Part shown: positions 1 to 12,073 of the stretch, piece after piece
Layout: each line of letters starts with the position of its first letter
How positions within the stretch are numbered: position 1 is the first letter of the stretch
DNA from: Stictocephala bisonia
Taxonomy: Eukaryota; Arthropoda; Insecta; Hemiptera; Membracidae
Direction: 5' to 3'
DNA length: 64,000 nucleotides
NCBI GenBank assembly: GCA_035578905.1
Contig: JAQJVL010000288.1
Location: forward strand, 1-64,000
Position numbers and translations under genes: made by a program
The notes under the pieces: model-generated
What the model saw: only the letters and a program-made list of their open reading frames with translations
Told to the model about the DNA's origin: nothing
Databases searched by the model: none

Positions 1-1315
1 ACGGAAGTATTTCAAAATTTCTAAATTTACTCAAAATCGTTTTTCAAGTCATGAATTCCAAGGTGGTTCTCTCATTAACTTCGGTAATATGCTGAAATAT
101 TGGCAACAATATTGGTCGTGTAGGGCTCCTATCATTTCGCATGTACTTCTCCGATTAAATGAAGAACAGATAATCCCATCTGAAAATAAAGAAAGGGGCA
201 ATCATTCAGCTCCACAATCGTATGGTTTATCATTGGCCATTTCCCACTTACAACTTTCAATTAATTGCATCTCCATACACATGCGCTCTATGTCATTGAA
301 GCGTTTCGCGTAAAACGATGAGTGCGTTGGCAAAACTGGCAAAAACTTGCACGCTCGAATTAAAGAGGTGATTATAATAATATGAGCGAGTGTGTAGTGC
401 GAATTTTTGGATTGGGGTTGATAAGCGAAATTAGTTTTTGCTACCAACATTTACTGATCTTTATGTACCAAATAACCCAGTAGCTGGAGCAATTGTCGTG
501 GAATCCGAAACACGTAGAATTGGTCTGATTTTGACTGATTTACACACCTTATCAGTGCTCCAGCCAAATAATATCCGAGCTAGACTTCCATGCCGGTGAG
601 GACAACCATTTGCGTATGTCTTGTGGTTTAACAGAGCCATAGTGTACAATATTCACGAATTTAGCCAACATATATTTGGATTACATCACTACGCCATATA
701 TGCAGTTATGTATTGGCGAGGCGTTAATACTACGGGTGGCACAATAATATATTAAGCTAAATGGAAAGGTTATAACAAGTGGCATGTGGTGAATGATATT
801 TAAAATCTAGAATTGTTTCTTCCACTTGTTTTGAACATTTTCTTTTGTTGTAAATGAACTGGAAAAAAGATGTTTGGCTCCTTTCAAGTATATGAAACAC
901 ATGCAGTTACTAGTACTGTAGTGTGATATCGATGGTCTGTGATGTTTCTGTACTTAACATAAACATCAATTGAAATCATTTACAATGCAGTAACTACATA
1001 TACTTTTACACCATCAATATCATGGTGTAAGGAGTTTAGTTTGTGTGAGTAGTGAGAGGGAATAAACAAAGTATTACTGTCGCTAAAACATAAAATAGTC
1101 ATTAACTGGAATTGCTAAAAAAATTGACCATTTAGATGGCTCTTTATTTGCATACATTGTTCGGATACATAGATGATGACGTGCAAGATTCAGCTCATAA
1201 CCAATATTAAGGTAACAGCTCATTGACATTTAAGCACTTGTGTTCAGAGTTCCAGCTGCAAAGCGGTTATCGGATACTGGTTTACGAATTAATCATGTGT
1301 ACGTGAGGCAAATTG
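1..1315. other. AT-rich non-coding DNA with a degraded SINE-like block
   Basis: No gene is supported here; the open frames are short and show no recognisable domain. The stretch at about 461-660 resembles 63588-63810: both carry a block reading roughly TGGAATCCGAA-CACGTAG followed by TTGGTCTGAT, and both run on to a GGCAACCATTT-like segment. They look like diverged copies of one tRNA-derived SINE-like repeat. From 660 to 1315 I see nothing beyond AT-rich sequence. Confidence 0.4.
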
Positions 1316-3605
1316 CATCGATACTGTGTGTGCACAGCACTTGAGTGAACCAGCCAGTAATAGTGGTTACTTCAACTGATGGTTCTGGTTTGTTGGCAGA
1401 GCTTGTATGATAGCACATCGATACTGTGTGTGCACTGCACTCGAGTGTTAAGTGAACAAGCCAGTATAGTGGTTACTTCAACTGATGGCTCTGGTTTGTT
1501 GGCAGAGCTTGTATGACAGCACATCGATACTGTGTGTGCACAGCACTTGAGTGGTAAATGAACTAGCCAGCATAGTGCTTACTTCAACTGATGGTTCTGG
1601 TTTGTTGGCAGAGCTTGTATCACAAAGCACATCGATACTGTGTGTGCACAGCACTCGAGTGTTAAGTGAATCAGCCAGTAATAGTGGTTACTTCAACTGA
1701 TGGTTCTGGTTTGTTGGCAGAACTTGTATGACAGCACATCGATACTGTGTGTGCACAGCACTTGAGTGGTAAATGAACTAGCCAGCATAGTGCTTACTTC
1801 AACTGATGGTTCTGGTTTGTTGGCAGAGCTTGTATCACAAAGCACATCGATACTGTGTGTGCACAGCACTTGAGTGGCAAATGAACTAGCCAGCATAGTG
1901 CTTACTTCAACTGATGGTTCTGGTTTGTTGGCAGAGCTTGTATCACAAAGCACATCGATACTGTGTGTGCATAGCATTTGAGTGTTAAGTGAATCAGCCA
2001 GTTTAGTGGTTACTTCAACTGATGGTTCTGGTTTGTTGGCAGAACTTGTATGACAGAACATCGATACTGTGTGTGCACTGCACTCGAGTGTTAAGTGAAC
2101 CAGCCAGTAATAGTGGTTACTTCAACTGATAATTCTCTGGTTTGTTGGCAGAGCTTGTATGACAGCACATCGATACTGTGTGTGCACAGCACTTGAGTGG
2201 TAAATGAACTAGCTAGCATAGTGCTTACTTCAACTGATGGTTCTGGTTTGTTGGCAGAACTTGTATGACAGAACATCGATACTGTGTGTGCACTGCACTC
2301 GAGTGTTAAGTGAACCAGCCAGTAATAGTGGTTACTTCAACTGATAGTTCTGGTTTGTTGGCAGAGCTTGTATGACAGCACATCGATACTGTGTGTGCAC
2401 AGCACTCGAGTGTTAAGTGAACCAGCCAGTAATAGTGGTTACTTCAACTGATAGTTCTGGTTTGTTGGCGGAACTTGTATGACAGAACATCGATACTGTG
2501 TGTGCACTGCACTCGAGTGTTAAGTGAACCAGCCAGTAATAGTGGTTACTTCAACTGATAGTTCTGGTTTGTTGGCAGAGCTTGTATGACAGCACATCGA
2601 TACTGTGTGTGCACAGCACTTGAGTGGTAAATGAACTAGCTAGCATAGTGCTTACTTCAACTGATGGTTCTGGTTTGTTGGCAGAGCTTGTATGACATAG
2701 CACATCGATAATGTGTGTGCACTGCACTTGAGTGGTAAATGAACTAGCTAGCATAGTGCTTACTTCAACTGATGGTTCTGGGTTTGTTGGCAGAGCTTGT
2801 ATGACAAAGCACATCGATACTGTGTGTGCATAGCATTTGAGTGTTAAGTGAACCAGCCAGTAATAGTGGTTACTTCAACTGATAGTTCTGGTTTGTTGGC
2901 AGAGCTTGTATGACAGCACATCGATACTGTGTGTGCACAGCACTCGAGTGAACCAGCCAGTAATAGTGGTTACTTCAACTGATAGTTCTGGTTTGTTGGC
3001 AGAACTTGTATGACAGAACATCGATACTGTGTGTGCACTGCACTCGAGTGTTAAGTGAACCAGCCAGTAATAGTGGTTACTTCAACTGATAGTTCTGGTT
3101 TGTTGGCAGAGCTTGTATGACAGCACATCGATACTGTGTGTGCACAGCACTTGAGTGGTAAATGAACTAGCTAGCATAGTGCTTACTTCAACTGATGGTT
3201 CTGGTTTGTTGGCAGAGCTTGTATGACATAGCACATCGATAATGTGTGTGCACTGCACTTGAGTGGTAAATGAACTAGCTAGCATAGTGCTTACTTCAAC
3301 TGATGGTTCTGGTTTGTTGGTAGAGCGTGTATGACATAGCACATCGAAACTGTGTGTATTGCACTTGAGTGTTAAGTGAACTAGCCAGTATAGTGGTTAC
3401 TTCAACCGATGGGTTTGGTTTTCAGGGCCACATTGTAAGACGTATTGGATAGATACTGTGTGTGCACTGCACTCGAGTGTTAAGTGAACCTTCCATTACA
3501 CTCATTATAGTGGATACTTCAACCGATCGGTTTCGTTTAGGGCCACCTTGAAACTCGTATGAATTGAATAGATACTGTGTGTGCACTGCACTTGAGTGTT
3601 TATTT
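1316..3605. repeat. Minisatellite, about 105-bp unit, 22 copies
   Basis: The motif CATCGATACTGTGTGTGCA recurs about 22 times at 100-110 bp spacing (for example near 1316, 1416, 1632, 1845, 2057, 2272, 2487, 2923, 3233). Each unit continues through an ACTTCAACTGATGGTTCTGG block and a GTTTGTTGGCAGA block. Units fall into subtypes (GTTAAGTGAACCAGCC versus GGTAAATGAACTAGCT). A run of several units at about 2470-2780 is repeated almost unchanged at about 3002-3310, which shows higher-order repetition of about 530 bp. The last two or three units are more diverged, as is usual at array edges. Minus-strand open frames across the array are by-products of the repeat and carry no domain. Confidence 0.95.
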
Positions 3606-4125
3606 GGAGAGAAAGATTTGGTTCTCAGACTAGTCAATATAATAAGTTACAGTGTGGTTCAGATTCCACCCAATATTTATGTTCCTTACTTTCTCTTAAT
3701 ATTGGCCTGTAAATAAATGAACTACTTAGTTACTAATATTAGAGCTCAGTAACACAGGCCACAATCACTCTTCTACACTTTTTAATCAGTCCCAAACCAT
3801 ATTCAATCATGTTTCTACGACCGGTGTATCAAATATCAATAATAAAAAATATACCCTCCTTCTCTCGCTCAATAAGGGTTTGATTTTTATTTCGATACAC
3901 ACACCAGTCGTGTACGCACCTGAGTAATTTAATTTGCTGCTTTCCAATTGACATGTCGGATGTATTCATCGATAAACACAGTTGTTGGACAAATAAGTGC
4001 AAATACTCGCTGCAAACGTGGAAATAATGGAACGTTCAATATACATAGGACGAAAACATTTCGATGACTATTACATTGCTGATAGATTTCGGAGAAATGA
4101 TATGAAATTTTACTGAATGATCACA
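3606..4125. other. Non-coding, nothing recognised
   Basis: AT-rich spacer between the minisatellite and the fold-back element. I see no open frame, RNA-like structure or repeat. Confidence 0.4.
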
Positions 4126-4884
4126 CTACTGTCAGATTCAAAAAGCAATGTACTCGAGTTTTAACCGCTGCTACAAAATAAATACTTATCCGATTTCGTT
4201 GTTTTGTACAGAAAAATTTAACTTATTTAATTCTACATAATTACATATAAAGACTAAGAATTTTTATATAGTAGGTAGAATACAACAAAAAACACGAAAT
4301 TTTAGCACTTTACAAATTCAACTTTTAAAACAAAAATTACTAAAGATAAGTCAGTGAAACTTTGCCCCACATGTGAAGATGGCTGTATTTTGTGGTCTGT
4401 CCAAATTCTAGAATTTTAACTCTTTTAAAAATTTGTTTGTTTTATAATCTTACTTTGTTTTTCAATCCGGTATTTTTGAACGGTTTTGGAAGTTAGTATG
4501 ATCAGCCATTTTTAAGATTGCAAGAAATTACAAAAATTACAATAAACAATTCTATAAAAGAGTAAATATTCCAGAATTTAGACAGACTACAAAACACGAC
4601 CTTCTTCACATGTGGGTAAAGTTTCACTGACTTATCTTTAGTTATTTTTGTTTTAGCAATTGTTAAAGTTGGGCTTTACTCGAAAAGTGCTAAAATAATG
4701 TGTTTTTTGTATTCTACCTACTATAAAACATTCTTAAAGTCTTTAAAAAAATATGTAAGTTATATGAAATTAAGTAGAATTAAATAAGCTAAATTTTGGT
4801 GTACAACACAACGAAATCGGATAAGTATTTATTTTGTAGCAGCGGTTCAAACTCGAGTACATTGCTTTTTGAATCCGACAGTAG
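4126..4884. mobile_element. Fold-back (long inverted repeat) element, non-autonomous
   Basis: Two arms of about 300-330 bp (about 4126-4428 and 4553-4884) are reverse complements with scattered mismatches and small indels. The outermost block begins CTACTGTCAGATTCAAAAAG on the left, and its complement ends GACAGTAG on the right. Shared landmarks include CGAGTT plus AACCGCTGCTAC, and AGTCAGTGAAACTTT. The central 120 bp or so is unique AT-rich sequence. There is no coding capacity. I could not find a convincing target-site duplication, so the superfamily is unknown. Divergence of the arms points to an old insertion. Confidence 0.75.
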
Positions 4885-5027
4885 TTGTCGTGTTTTAATT
4901 ATCTATTAGTGTTCTTTATAATTTTGTGCGAATATCCTAGTTGACAATTTATGTCTAGAATCAAATTTCCTTTAATTTATATTGAATATTTATATTTTAT
5001 ACTTAGTATATTTAATTAAAACTATAT

Positions 5028-5165
5028 ACTCACTCATTACGAAATCTCCGGAACCACAGAACACACTTTGACGGAATTTAGAGGAAAGTTAGCTTTTGTA
5101 TCATATTATACTATAAGAAAGGGTTTCTCAAATGCCATTCCTGAGGGGTAGAAACAGTTCCTCTA
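5028..5165 (+). repeat. Dispersed repeat, copy 1 of 2
   Basis: This stretch matches the reverse complement of 33358-33494 over about 140 bp. Both start ACTCACTCAT followed by a CGRAAT-TCCG block, share GTTAGCTTTTG, and end at a CCATTCCT-AGGGGTA-like block. The element class is not identifiable from these fragments; both look like partial, diverged copies. Confidence 0.6.
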
Positions 5166-5800
5166 CGATTCATTTTGCCATTACTATAAAATTGTCATTA
5201 TTAAATAAAAAAATTAAAAAAATGGACACTAAAGCTTGTCTAATTTGTGAAATTATTTAAAGTCATTTCAACTAACTCTGACAAGATTGCACTACTTTCC
5301 GTCCACTTTTTCTAGACTATAATAATTTATCATCAGGAAAATTGGAAAATTGCAGCAGGAATTTATATTGATTTGAGAGTTTAGAGAGAACAACGAAGGA
5401 AAGGGTAAGCAAGCATAGAGAACCACTCCGTAGTGAAGCTAGGGCTGTCGGCTAGTTACTGTATATAAAAACGATTAGTGGTAATTCTAAATGTGGTACT
5501 ATTTACTTTCTACATTTTTCTTCCTGTCAATAAGGCCAGTCCAGAATAGTTGTTGATAGATTTGTAGTCTAAAACAACTCAAATACGAATCCCGTTTACA
5601 ATAATCTATAAACATTTTGCGATTTTAACGAAAGTTTACAAATTATGTTTTAATTACTTTTCAACTATTTTCTAATGTATAATTGAATACTTGTCTAGCA
5701 CTCAGGATATAGAAATGCAGACCTGTGTATATGTCTTTTCTTCTTTTATAAGTATCATTTTAAATAATTTTAACGTTTTTATTTATATACGTCTATGTAA

Positions 5801-6063
5801 CACAGAGTTGTAAATTGTGTGTAATTAGTACCTGCACAGAGGTTGCAGCGAACGATTAAGTGGCAGTTATAAATGTTACATCTGATGTACATTTACAAAT
5901 CTGTAATAATAATTACTCCGTTTATCCTGGAATATTTTGGGGGAGTAAGGGAGGGACTGACAAGGAGCTGGCTCTCCATCGATATGGCTAACTCGAGAAC
6001 GAACTTACTCGACACACATTCAGCGTACTATTGTGTGCGACCTCTGTTTATTTATTCTCTGTG
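5801..6063 (+). mobile_element. MITE-like element (CACAGAG family), copy 1
   Basis: The left end reads CACAGAGTTG and the right end TTATTCTCTGTG, in inverted orientation. A second, inner inverted pair is CAGAGGTTGC near 5836 and GCGACCTCTG near 6046. The interior matches copy 2 (11796-12066) and copy 3 (18895-19110) at several blocks, including a TGTACATTT segment, a GGGAGGGACTGAC segment and an ACACATTCAGCG segment. No matching direct repeat flanks this copy. The 63-residue open frame inside is not a gene. Confidence 0.65.
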
Positions 6064-7877
6064 AAATCACTTGACGTTGGCTCAGTGATGAAACTATTAT
6101 TGTCAATAACGTGAGGTAGAATCGAAAGTCTTTGTTGTACAAATGCTAACTGCCATTTACGTTGTTCTTTGCCTTATTATTTAGAAATTGGTCGGTTATG
6201 AGTCGTTTTTAAATAACATCATTTCAGTTGTTATACTTGTGTACTAAAATATGGTTAGATTTTTATTTTGTACTGTTATTATTTTCAAAGTTATTTTAAA
6301 TAAAATTGTTGGTCATTTTTATTTTTGTTCTGTAAAATGGTTTAATTTAGTTGTTCTATTCAAACCGTCAATAATATTTTCTGGAACTGATCTTTTACTG
6401 GAAATGTAAATTAACTAACGTATATGTCTTACGAACTTTTTTTACTGCAATAACAGATATTCCAAACGCAAAGATATCTGTCATTTGACCCCTGAGGTGT
6501 AAAAAAAACTTACTTTTTGGCTTCTTGCAAGCCCAGCTAACAGACATGTCCTTTTTTTACGATTTCCTTGATGATTTGTGTTTTTAATTAAAATGACAAC
6601 AGGTTTAATAAATAAACCCCAATTATGACCCAAATTTGAATCTCAAGAAAATTTCCCCACAACAAGTCCCGTCTAGGACCCTAATCGAAACCCAGGGGTT
6701 CCCCACACACTCAAAGGATCCAATGTCTTCTCTCGACTTCCCCAACTCTCTCGACTGTTGTATATATACGAGTATTTTACAAGTACCATGACCCGATTTC
6801 TGACTTCCAATGACTGGCTCAACACTTCTGCTCCATCTATGTTCAATAATATTCTATGTAAATTATATTATTAACAAAATTGTTATGAAAAGTTAAAAAT
6901 ATAACAAAATTATAATAATATAATTAACATTACCATATATCTATTTATCTATATCCTACATTTCTTGACAACACAGAGTTGCATCGTTACAGAAACACCT
7001 CGTGGTAATTTAGAACCCGTACTTAGAATGGAACAGTGCTATAAGTACCTACTAGTGTGTAGTGTGCAACGAGCTTAGTATCAGCACGACAATATACAGT
7101 TTACGTACGTCTCTTCGTTAAAGTTTACTTCAGTTCACCAACCGCCTAAAGGTGACTACGGCGGACGGACTACGTGCTAGGGCAGGACGGTTCAACGGTA
7201 ACCTATCCAGAAAACCGCCACGCTCGATGTTGCTTTACACAGTCATATTTCGATAAAACGTCAAAACCCCTAAACCGTCTCTTAAATAAATTGAACTATA
7301 TTATACATAGAGCGTAAATAAATGTATAAGACATTAACACTAGGTTACATAAACATTCTGAATCTCAAAAAACGTGTCTTGATTTCGAAGTAGGGCCTGA
7401 CTCAATTAATTTGTTACGTTTACTGATGAACCACCTCTTAATTTTACTTTAATTACCTGATCAATTCACCCACACTCAACTCATGTTTCGATTACTGATG
7501 TTTTCCACCCCCGCAAACCTTTGGATAGTCTCATTGAGGTTAGAAATCTTATTATATCCACATACTAGAAGGGCAGTGGTGAAATTGTGGTCATGCCAGC
7601 TGGGTGGTCGGCTTTTTGGTCCTCCGGGCCGGATCGGATGGTTCAACCATGTTTGGTCTTACCAAGGCTTGTCGAGCCGGCTTCGGTATCAAACCGGCAT
7701 TGCGCAAACCGCATTGCAGTATGTAATCTATCTCAGCCGCTGCTCAAAACGGGATCCTTTTATATTGCTTAAATCGGTTGATAATGTTCTTAACATTTGT
7801 TTTCGGACGTGTTTTAATTTATTACTTTAAAAGGAAAGACTTACAGTGACACCGTGAGTGCACTTTTAACTCAGGTG
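6064..7877. other. Non-coding, no gene recognised
   Basis: AT-rich DNA. A more GC-rich island at about 7570-7760 contains a 115-residue open frame with no recognisable domain and no repeat partner elsewhere in the window. A CACAGAGTTG string near 6973 may be a stray end of the MITE-like family annotated at 5801. Confidence 0.35.
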
Positions 7878-8770
7878 CAGTGCCGCCACTAAAAATATTT
7901 TTTGGGTGGCCCGAGGCAACAAAGTTCCCAACTGAAGTCACTTTTTCCCAATTTTACAAAATCAACACAAATTTAAAATAAAAATGTTTCATAATTGTAT
8001 CACATATTATGCTTCATGCTTTTTTACGCACAGTACTCAAAATGTGACACTTATTGTTATCAATGTCGTTAAAAAAACCAACAACCAAAGGGAAAGGAAA
8101 AACAATAAATGGGAAGAATAAAGATGGCTGAACCAATTGAATTATTTACTGGGAACAAAATTATAATAATACATATCATATACTTTCAAATGTCTAGGGT
8201 CTATCTATTTAATACTAATACGCCTTTTTTCGAGCTTGCCCATTGTTGAATAAGTTTTTTTGAGTTAACAATATCACTAATATCTTATTCGCACCTCAAC
8301 AGCATTAAACTATCCAGTCTTTTATCTGACATTGTTGTTCTGAGTACCAACTTTAGCTGACCATCCACACTCATATCATAATTCATATTCGCCTTAAAAT
8401 ACGCACACCGTTGTGTTGGCGTCTCATAAGTAAGAATGTAAGACCAAACTACTTTCATTTCATGCCAATTCGTAAGCAGCCGTGATTATAATAAACATCC
8501 ACTGTAAACGTAGTGCCCTACTGCATGAATTATCACTCTAATTGAATTGGGAAATGTTATAGTTAGAGTTTAACAAGTTGGGAAATTCAAGTCGTATTAG
8601 TTGTCATTTATTTATATTTTTTTTGTTTTTCCTGACACTTCATGTACAGCAAGGATTTTCCCAACTTGCACAATTTTTACCTACAAATTCCCAACTTTCA
8701 GTCATTTGCCAACTACTGGGGAGGTCGAAGACCCCTCAAAACCCTCCCCCCCCCCGTCGCGACGGCCCTG
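7878..8770. mobile_element. hAT-like non-autonomous element
   Basis: The left end is CAGTGCCGCCAC and the right end, read inward on the minus strand, is CAGGGCCGTCGC; 9 of 12 positions agree, and both fit the hAT YARNG terminal rule. The flanking octamers are CTCAGGTG at 7870-7877 and CTCAGGCA at 8771-8778, matching at 6 of 8 positions and sitting flush with the termini. This is as expected for an aged 8-bp hAT duplication. There is no transposase; the short open frames inside (including a hydrophobic one near 8578 that lacks an ATG) appear spurious. The element is 893 bp long. The superfamily call is inference from ends and duplication length. Confidence 0.55.
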
Positions 8771-9169
8771 CTCAGGCAGTGTTTTTGAATCAAGAATGTG
8801 TGTTTGTCGGGAATCAACACGATTTCTCTAAAGTAGTATGCCTACGTAATATTCAAGGAGAGTTGTAATACTGACAGAAGATGTACGAGACAATGCTGAA
8901 ATCTTTGCACATTAGATAAATTTAATATGAACTCATGCGTCAATACAAGCCTTTGTTCAAAGATATAATCATTCTAGAACTGTTGCTTATGTCGATTATT
9001 AATTGTAAATAAATGTTTAGATCCACACCTTTGTGGTTGTATTGTTTTTGTATGATTTAAATGTTTCTTCTTAACAGTGTCTAATTATTTTAATAATGAT
9101 ATTTTTGTTTTTCTGTTATATTACTATTTAATTATTATTTGATAGCCTCTGGCTGTTAATTAATTAGGA

Positions 9170-9310
9170 GCCTACGCTTCTTAAGGGGCCGTTAGCCTTA
9201 GTTTTGAACAAAACTACATTCGTTCATGCAAACTATTTACACTTTTTCTAAATCCATATTCGACCGTACTTTTACTATTTAAGTCCTAAAAATAAATAAT
9301 TTAGTCTTTC
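9170..9310 (+). repeat. SINE 3' tail relic
   Basis: The segment containing CTAAATCCATATTCG, followed by an AATAAATAA tail, matches the 3' part of the fuller SINE at 19730-20085. The tRNA-like head is not recognisable here. Confidence 0.45.
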
Positions 9311-9385
9311 TATAGTTAGACTTACTTCTGACTGCATATTAAATAATATTATTTGAACAAGACGAATCTTTAGCCCATTTTCGTG

Positions 9386-10741
9386 CATAATACTAAACTT
9401 CATTGTAGACTTATTAAATCTCCCACCTAACTAACCGTTACGTGGATGGGCCCCTCGACTCATCAACAGTATAACTTATACCTTCATCTCTTACAAACCA
9501 TAATACTAAACTTCATTGTAGACTTATTAAATCTCCCACCTACCTAACCGTTACGTGGATGGGCCCCTCGACTCATCAACAGTATAACTTATACCTTCAT
9601 CTCTTACAAACCATAATACTAAACTTCATTGTAGACTTATTAAATCTCCCACCTAACTAACCGTTACGTGGATGGGCCCCTCGACTCATCAACAGTATAA
9701 CTTATACCTTCATCTCTTACAAACCATAATACTAAACTTCATTGTAGACTTATTAAATCTCCCACCTAACTAACCGTTACGTGGATGGGCCCCTCGACTC
9801 ATCCACAGTATAACTTATACCTTCATCTCTTACAAACCATAATACTAAACTTCATTGTAGACTTATTAAATCTCCCACCTAACTAACCGTTACGTGGAAG
9901 GGCCCCTCGACTCATCAATAGTATAACTTATACCTTCATCTCTTACAAACCATAATACTAAACTTCATTGTAGACTTATTAAATCTCCCACCTAACTAAC
10001 CGTTACGTGGAAGGGCCCCTCGACTCATCAACAGTATAACTTATACCTTCATCTCTTACAAACCATAATACTAAACTTCATTGTAGACTTATTAAATCTC
10101 CCACCTAACTAACCGTTACGTGGATGGGCCCCTCGACTCATCCACAGTGTAACTTATACCTTCATCTCTTACAAACCATAATACTAAACTTCATTGTAGA
10201 CTTATTAAATCTCCCACCTAACTAACCGTTACGTGGATGGGCCCCTCGACTCATCCACAGTATAACTTATACCTTCATCTCTTACAAACCATAATACTAA
10301 ACTTCATTGTAGACTTATTAAATCTCCCACTTAACTAACCGTTACGTGGATGGGCCCCTCGACTCATCAACAGTATAACTTATACCTTCATCTCTTACAA
10401 ACCATAATACTAAACTTCATTGTAGACTTATTAAATCTCCCACCTAACTAACCGTTACGTGGATGAGCCCCTCGACTCATCCACAGTATAACTTATACCT
10501 TCATCTCTTACAAACCATAATACTAAACTTCATTGTAGACTTATTAAATCTCCCACCTAACTAACCGTTACGTGGATGGGCCCCTCGACTCATCCACAGT
10601 ATAACTTATACCTTCATCTCTTACAAACCATAATACTAAACTTCATTGTAGACTTATTAAATCTCCCACCTAACTAACCGTTATGTGGATGGGCCCCTCG
10701 ACTCATCAACAGTATAACTTATACCTTCATCTCTTACAAAC
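9386..10741. repeat. Minisatellite, 113-bp unit, 12 copies
   Basis: Unit starts fall at 9386, 9499, 9612, 9725, 9838, 9951, 10064, 10177, 10290, 10403, 10516 and 10629, an exact 113-bp spacing with no indels. Landmarks in each unit are CATAATACTAAACTTCATTG and CGTTACGTGGATGGGCCCC. Only a handful of substitutions separate units (for example TCAACAG versus TCCACAG, GATGGG versus GAAGGG). The array is therefore young or well homogenised. There is no coding potential. Confidence 0.97.
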
Positions 10742-11788
10742 CGTAATGCAAGTTTTCATAAATGTTACAATATTCTGTAAGAATTGTTGTATGCTTTCTT
10801 TATTGTTTTGAGCAGATCATTAGATATAGATATTAGTTTCTAAAAAACCCTCTTTATTGAGGCGAAATGAGAACAAAATTATCCTTTCTTATATTTTTGT
10901 ACGCTTAATTTAAAATAAATATTACAATTTTGACTTTAAAAGTTACAATTTTGGGGAGAAAGAGAGGTAGGAATCACTTTGGTTTCGTAAGAAGACAACT
11001 CGAGGTGACCTTCACACTCTACCGGGGGGGGGGGGGGGGGGTCAATTATGTAAGATGTACATCCACTGATAGAAGAGCAGGGTTTACAGAAATGTTACAC
11101 TTATTCTGATTTTTGTTATTGGATTAACAATTTAAAAGTAGTTTGAGTCTCGTTTGTGTATTACCAGCGTTAGGATATTTTATACTAAACTAATATTTGG
11201 CATGTTAGTGAGCACTGCGTTCAATTCTATAATAAATAAACCCTCCGCTCCACCACAGCGTGGTAACATAAGATGTAGGGGGGGGGGGGGCATCAGTACG
11301 AATGTGGGTCCGGAATCGCTCTGGGCGTTGTTTGCCACGAGAAAACAGCAATAAATGTAAATGCATGAAGTGAATCACAATAAATGTTGGCTGGGGACGT
11401 ATTGAAGGGAAGGGGCCGCAGCAAAAATGTTTAGCTAGCTGTGTATCCGGCACTTGGATGTGATGTAGTGCTGGCCGTCCCTCACATCACAACAGCTGTT
11501 TTAGCTTAGGGCGAATTCCGATTTAAATGTTCTACGAAAATATGGAGGTTATTTAGGGCTTGTAATCATGTGGTACAGAGGTTTTTAATATTGTCGATTG
11601 CATGATGTTAAATTTGATAGAAACAGTTTTTTATATATATTCTTCAAGTTACCAAAGTTGATTAAAAGTAAAACATTTGCAATATAAATAGCTGCTTTTT
11701 AAAGTTATGTGATTTTGTTAAATTTGTAATCTTAATTTCCTTTCATTCAAAATATTTCATGTAATAATGTTGCCGTTACATTTTCAAT
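10742..11788. other. Non-coding spacer with two long G runs
   Basis: No gene is seen. Uninterrupted guanine runs occur at about 11023-11041 and 11278-11291; the second interrupts an otherwise open but featureless frame. The rest is AT-rich. Confidence 0.5.
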
Positions 11789-11795
11789 GTCATAC

Positions 11796-12066
11796 CACAG
11801 ATAAGAAAGGAACAGAGGTCGCTTTCTTATGGCAGTAGCGAACGCCTCGGTGGCAATTATAGATACATTTCAACTAATGTACATTTCTATATATCTTCAA
11901 TACTATTTACTACTGAAGATGTTTCTGAAGATCCCTTGAGGTGTTTGGGGTATAAAGGGGATACTAACAAGTGCTGGCTCGCCATCAGTAAGCATACTGG
12001 ATAAATAACTACTGGACACTCATTAGTACGCTATTGCATGCGACCTCTCTCACTACCTTCTCTGTG
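11796..12066 (+). mobile_element. MITE-like element (CACAGAG family), copy 2, most complete
   Basis: The termini are CACAGATAAGAAAGG at the left and, inverted, CACAGAGAAGGTAG at the right. The inner pair AGAGGTCGC / GCGACCTCT gives a terminal inverted repeat of about 28 bp in total. The flanking heptamers are GTCATAC at 11789-11795 and GCCGTAC at 12067-12073, 5 of 7 identical with two transitions, flush with the ends. There is no open frame of note. Length (271 bp), inverted ends and multiple copies fit a MITE. A 7-bp duplication would be compatible with the P superfamily, but no transposase link is shown. Confidence 0.7.
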
Positions 12067-12073
12067 GCCGTAC

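Noticed and set aside
202..450. Possible retroelement fragment on the minus strand
   Set aside because: A short stretch with RMCMEMQLIES-like residues vaguely recalls reverse transcriptase tails, but no diagnostic motif is present.
1693..3342. Series of minus-strand frames with a repeated SSANKPEPSVEVSTMLASSF motif
   Set aside because: They repeat with the 105-bp minisatellite, are cut by stops and frame changes, and have no domain.
8578..8868. Secreted-protein-like frame with a hydrophobic start
   Set aside because: It lacks an ATG start, overlaps the right end of the hAT-like element and crosses a poly-C run.
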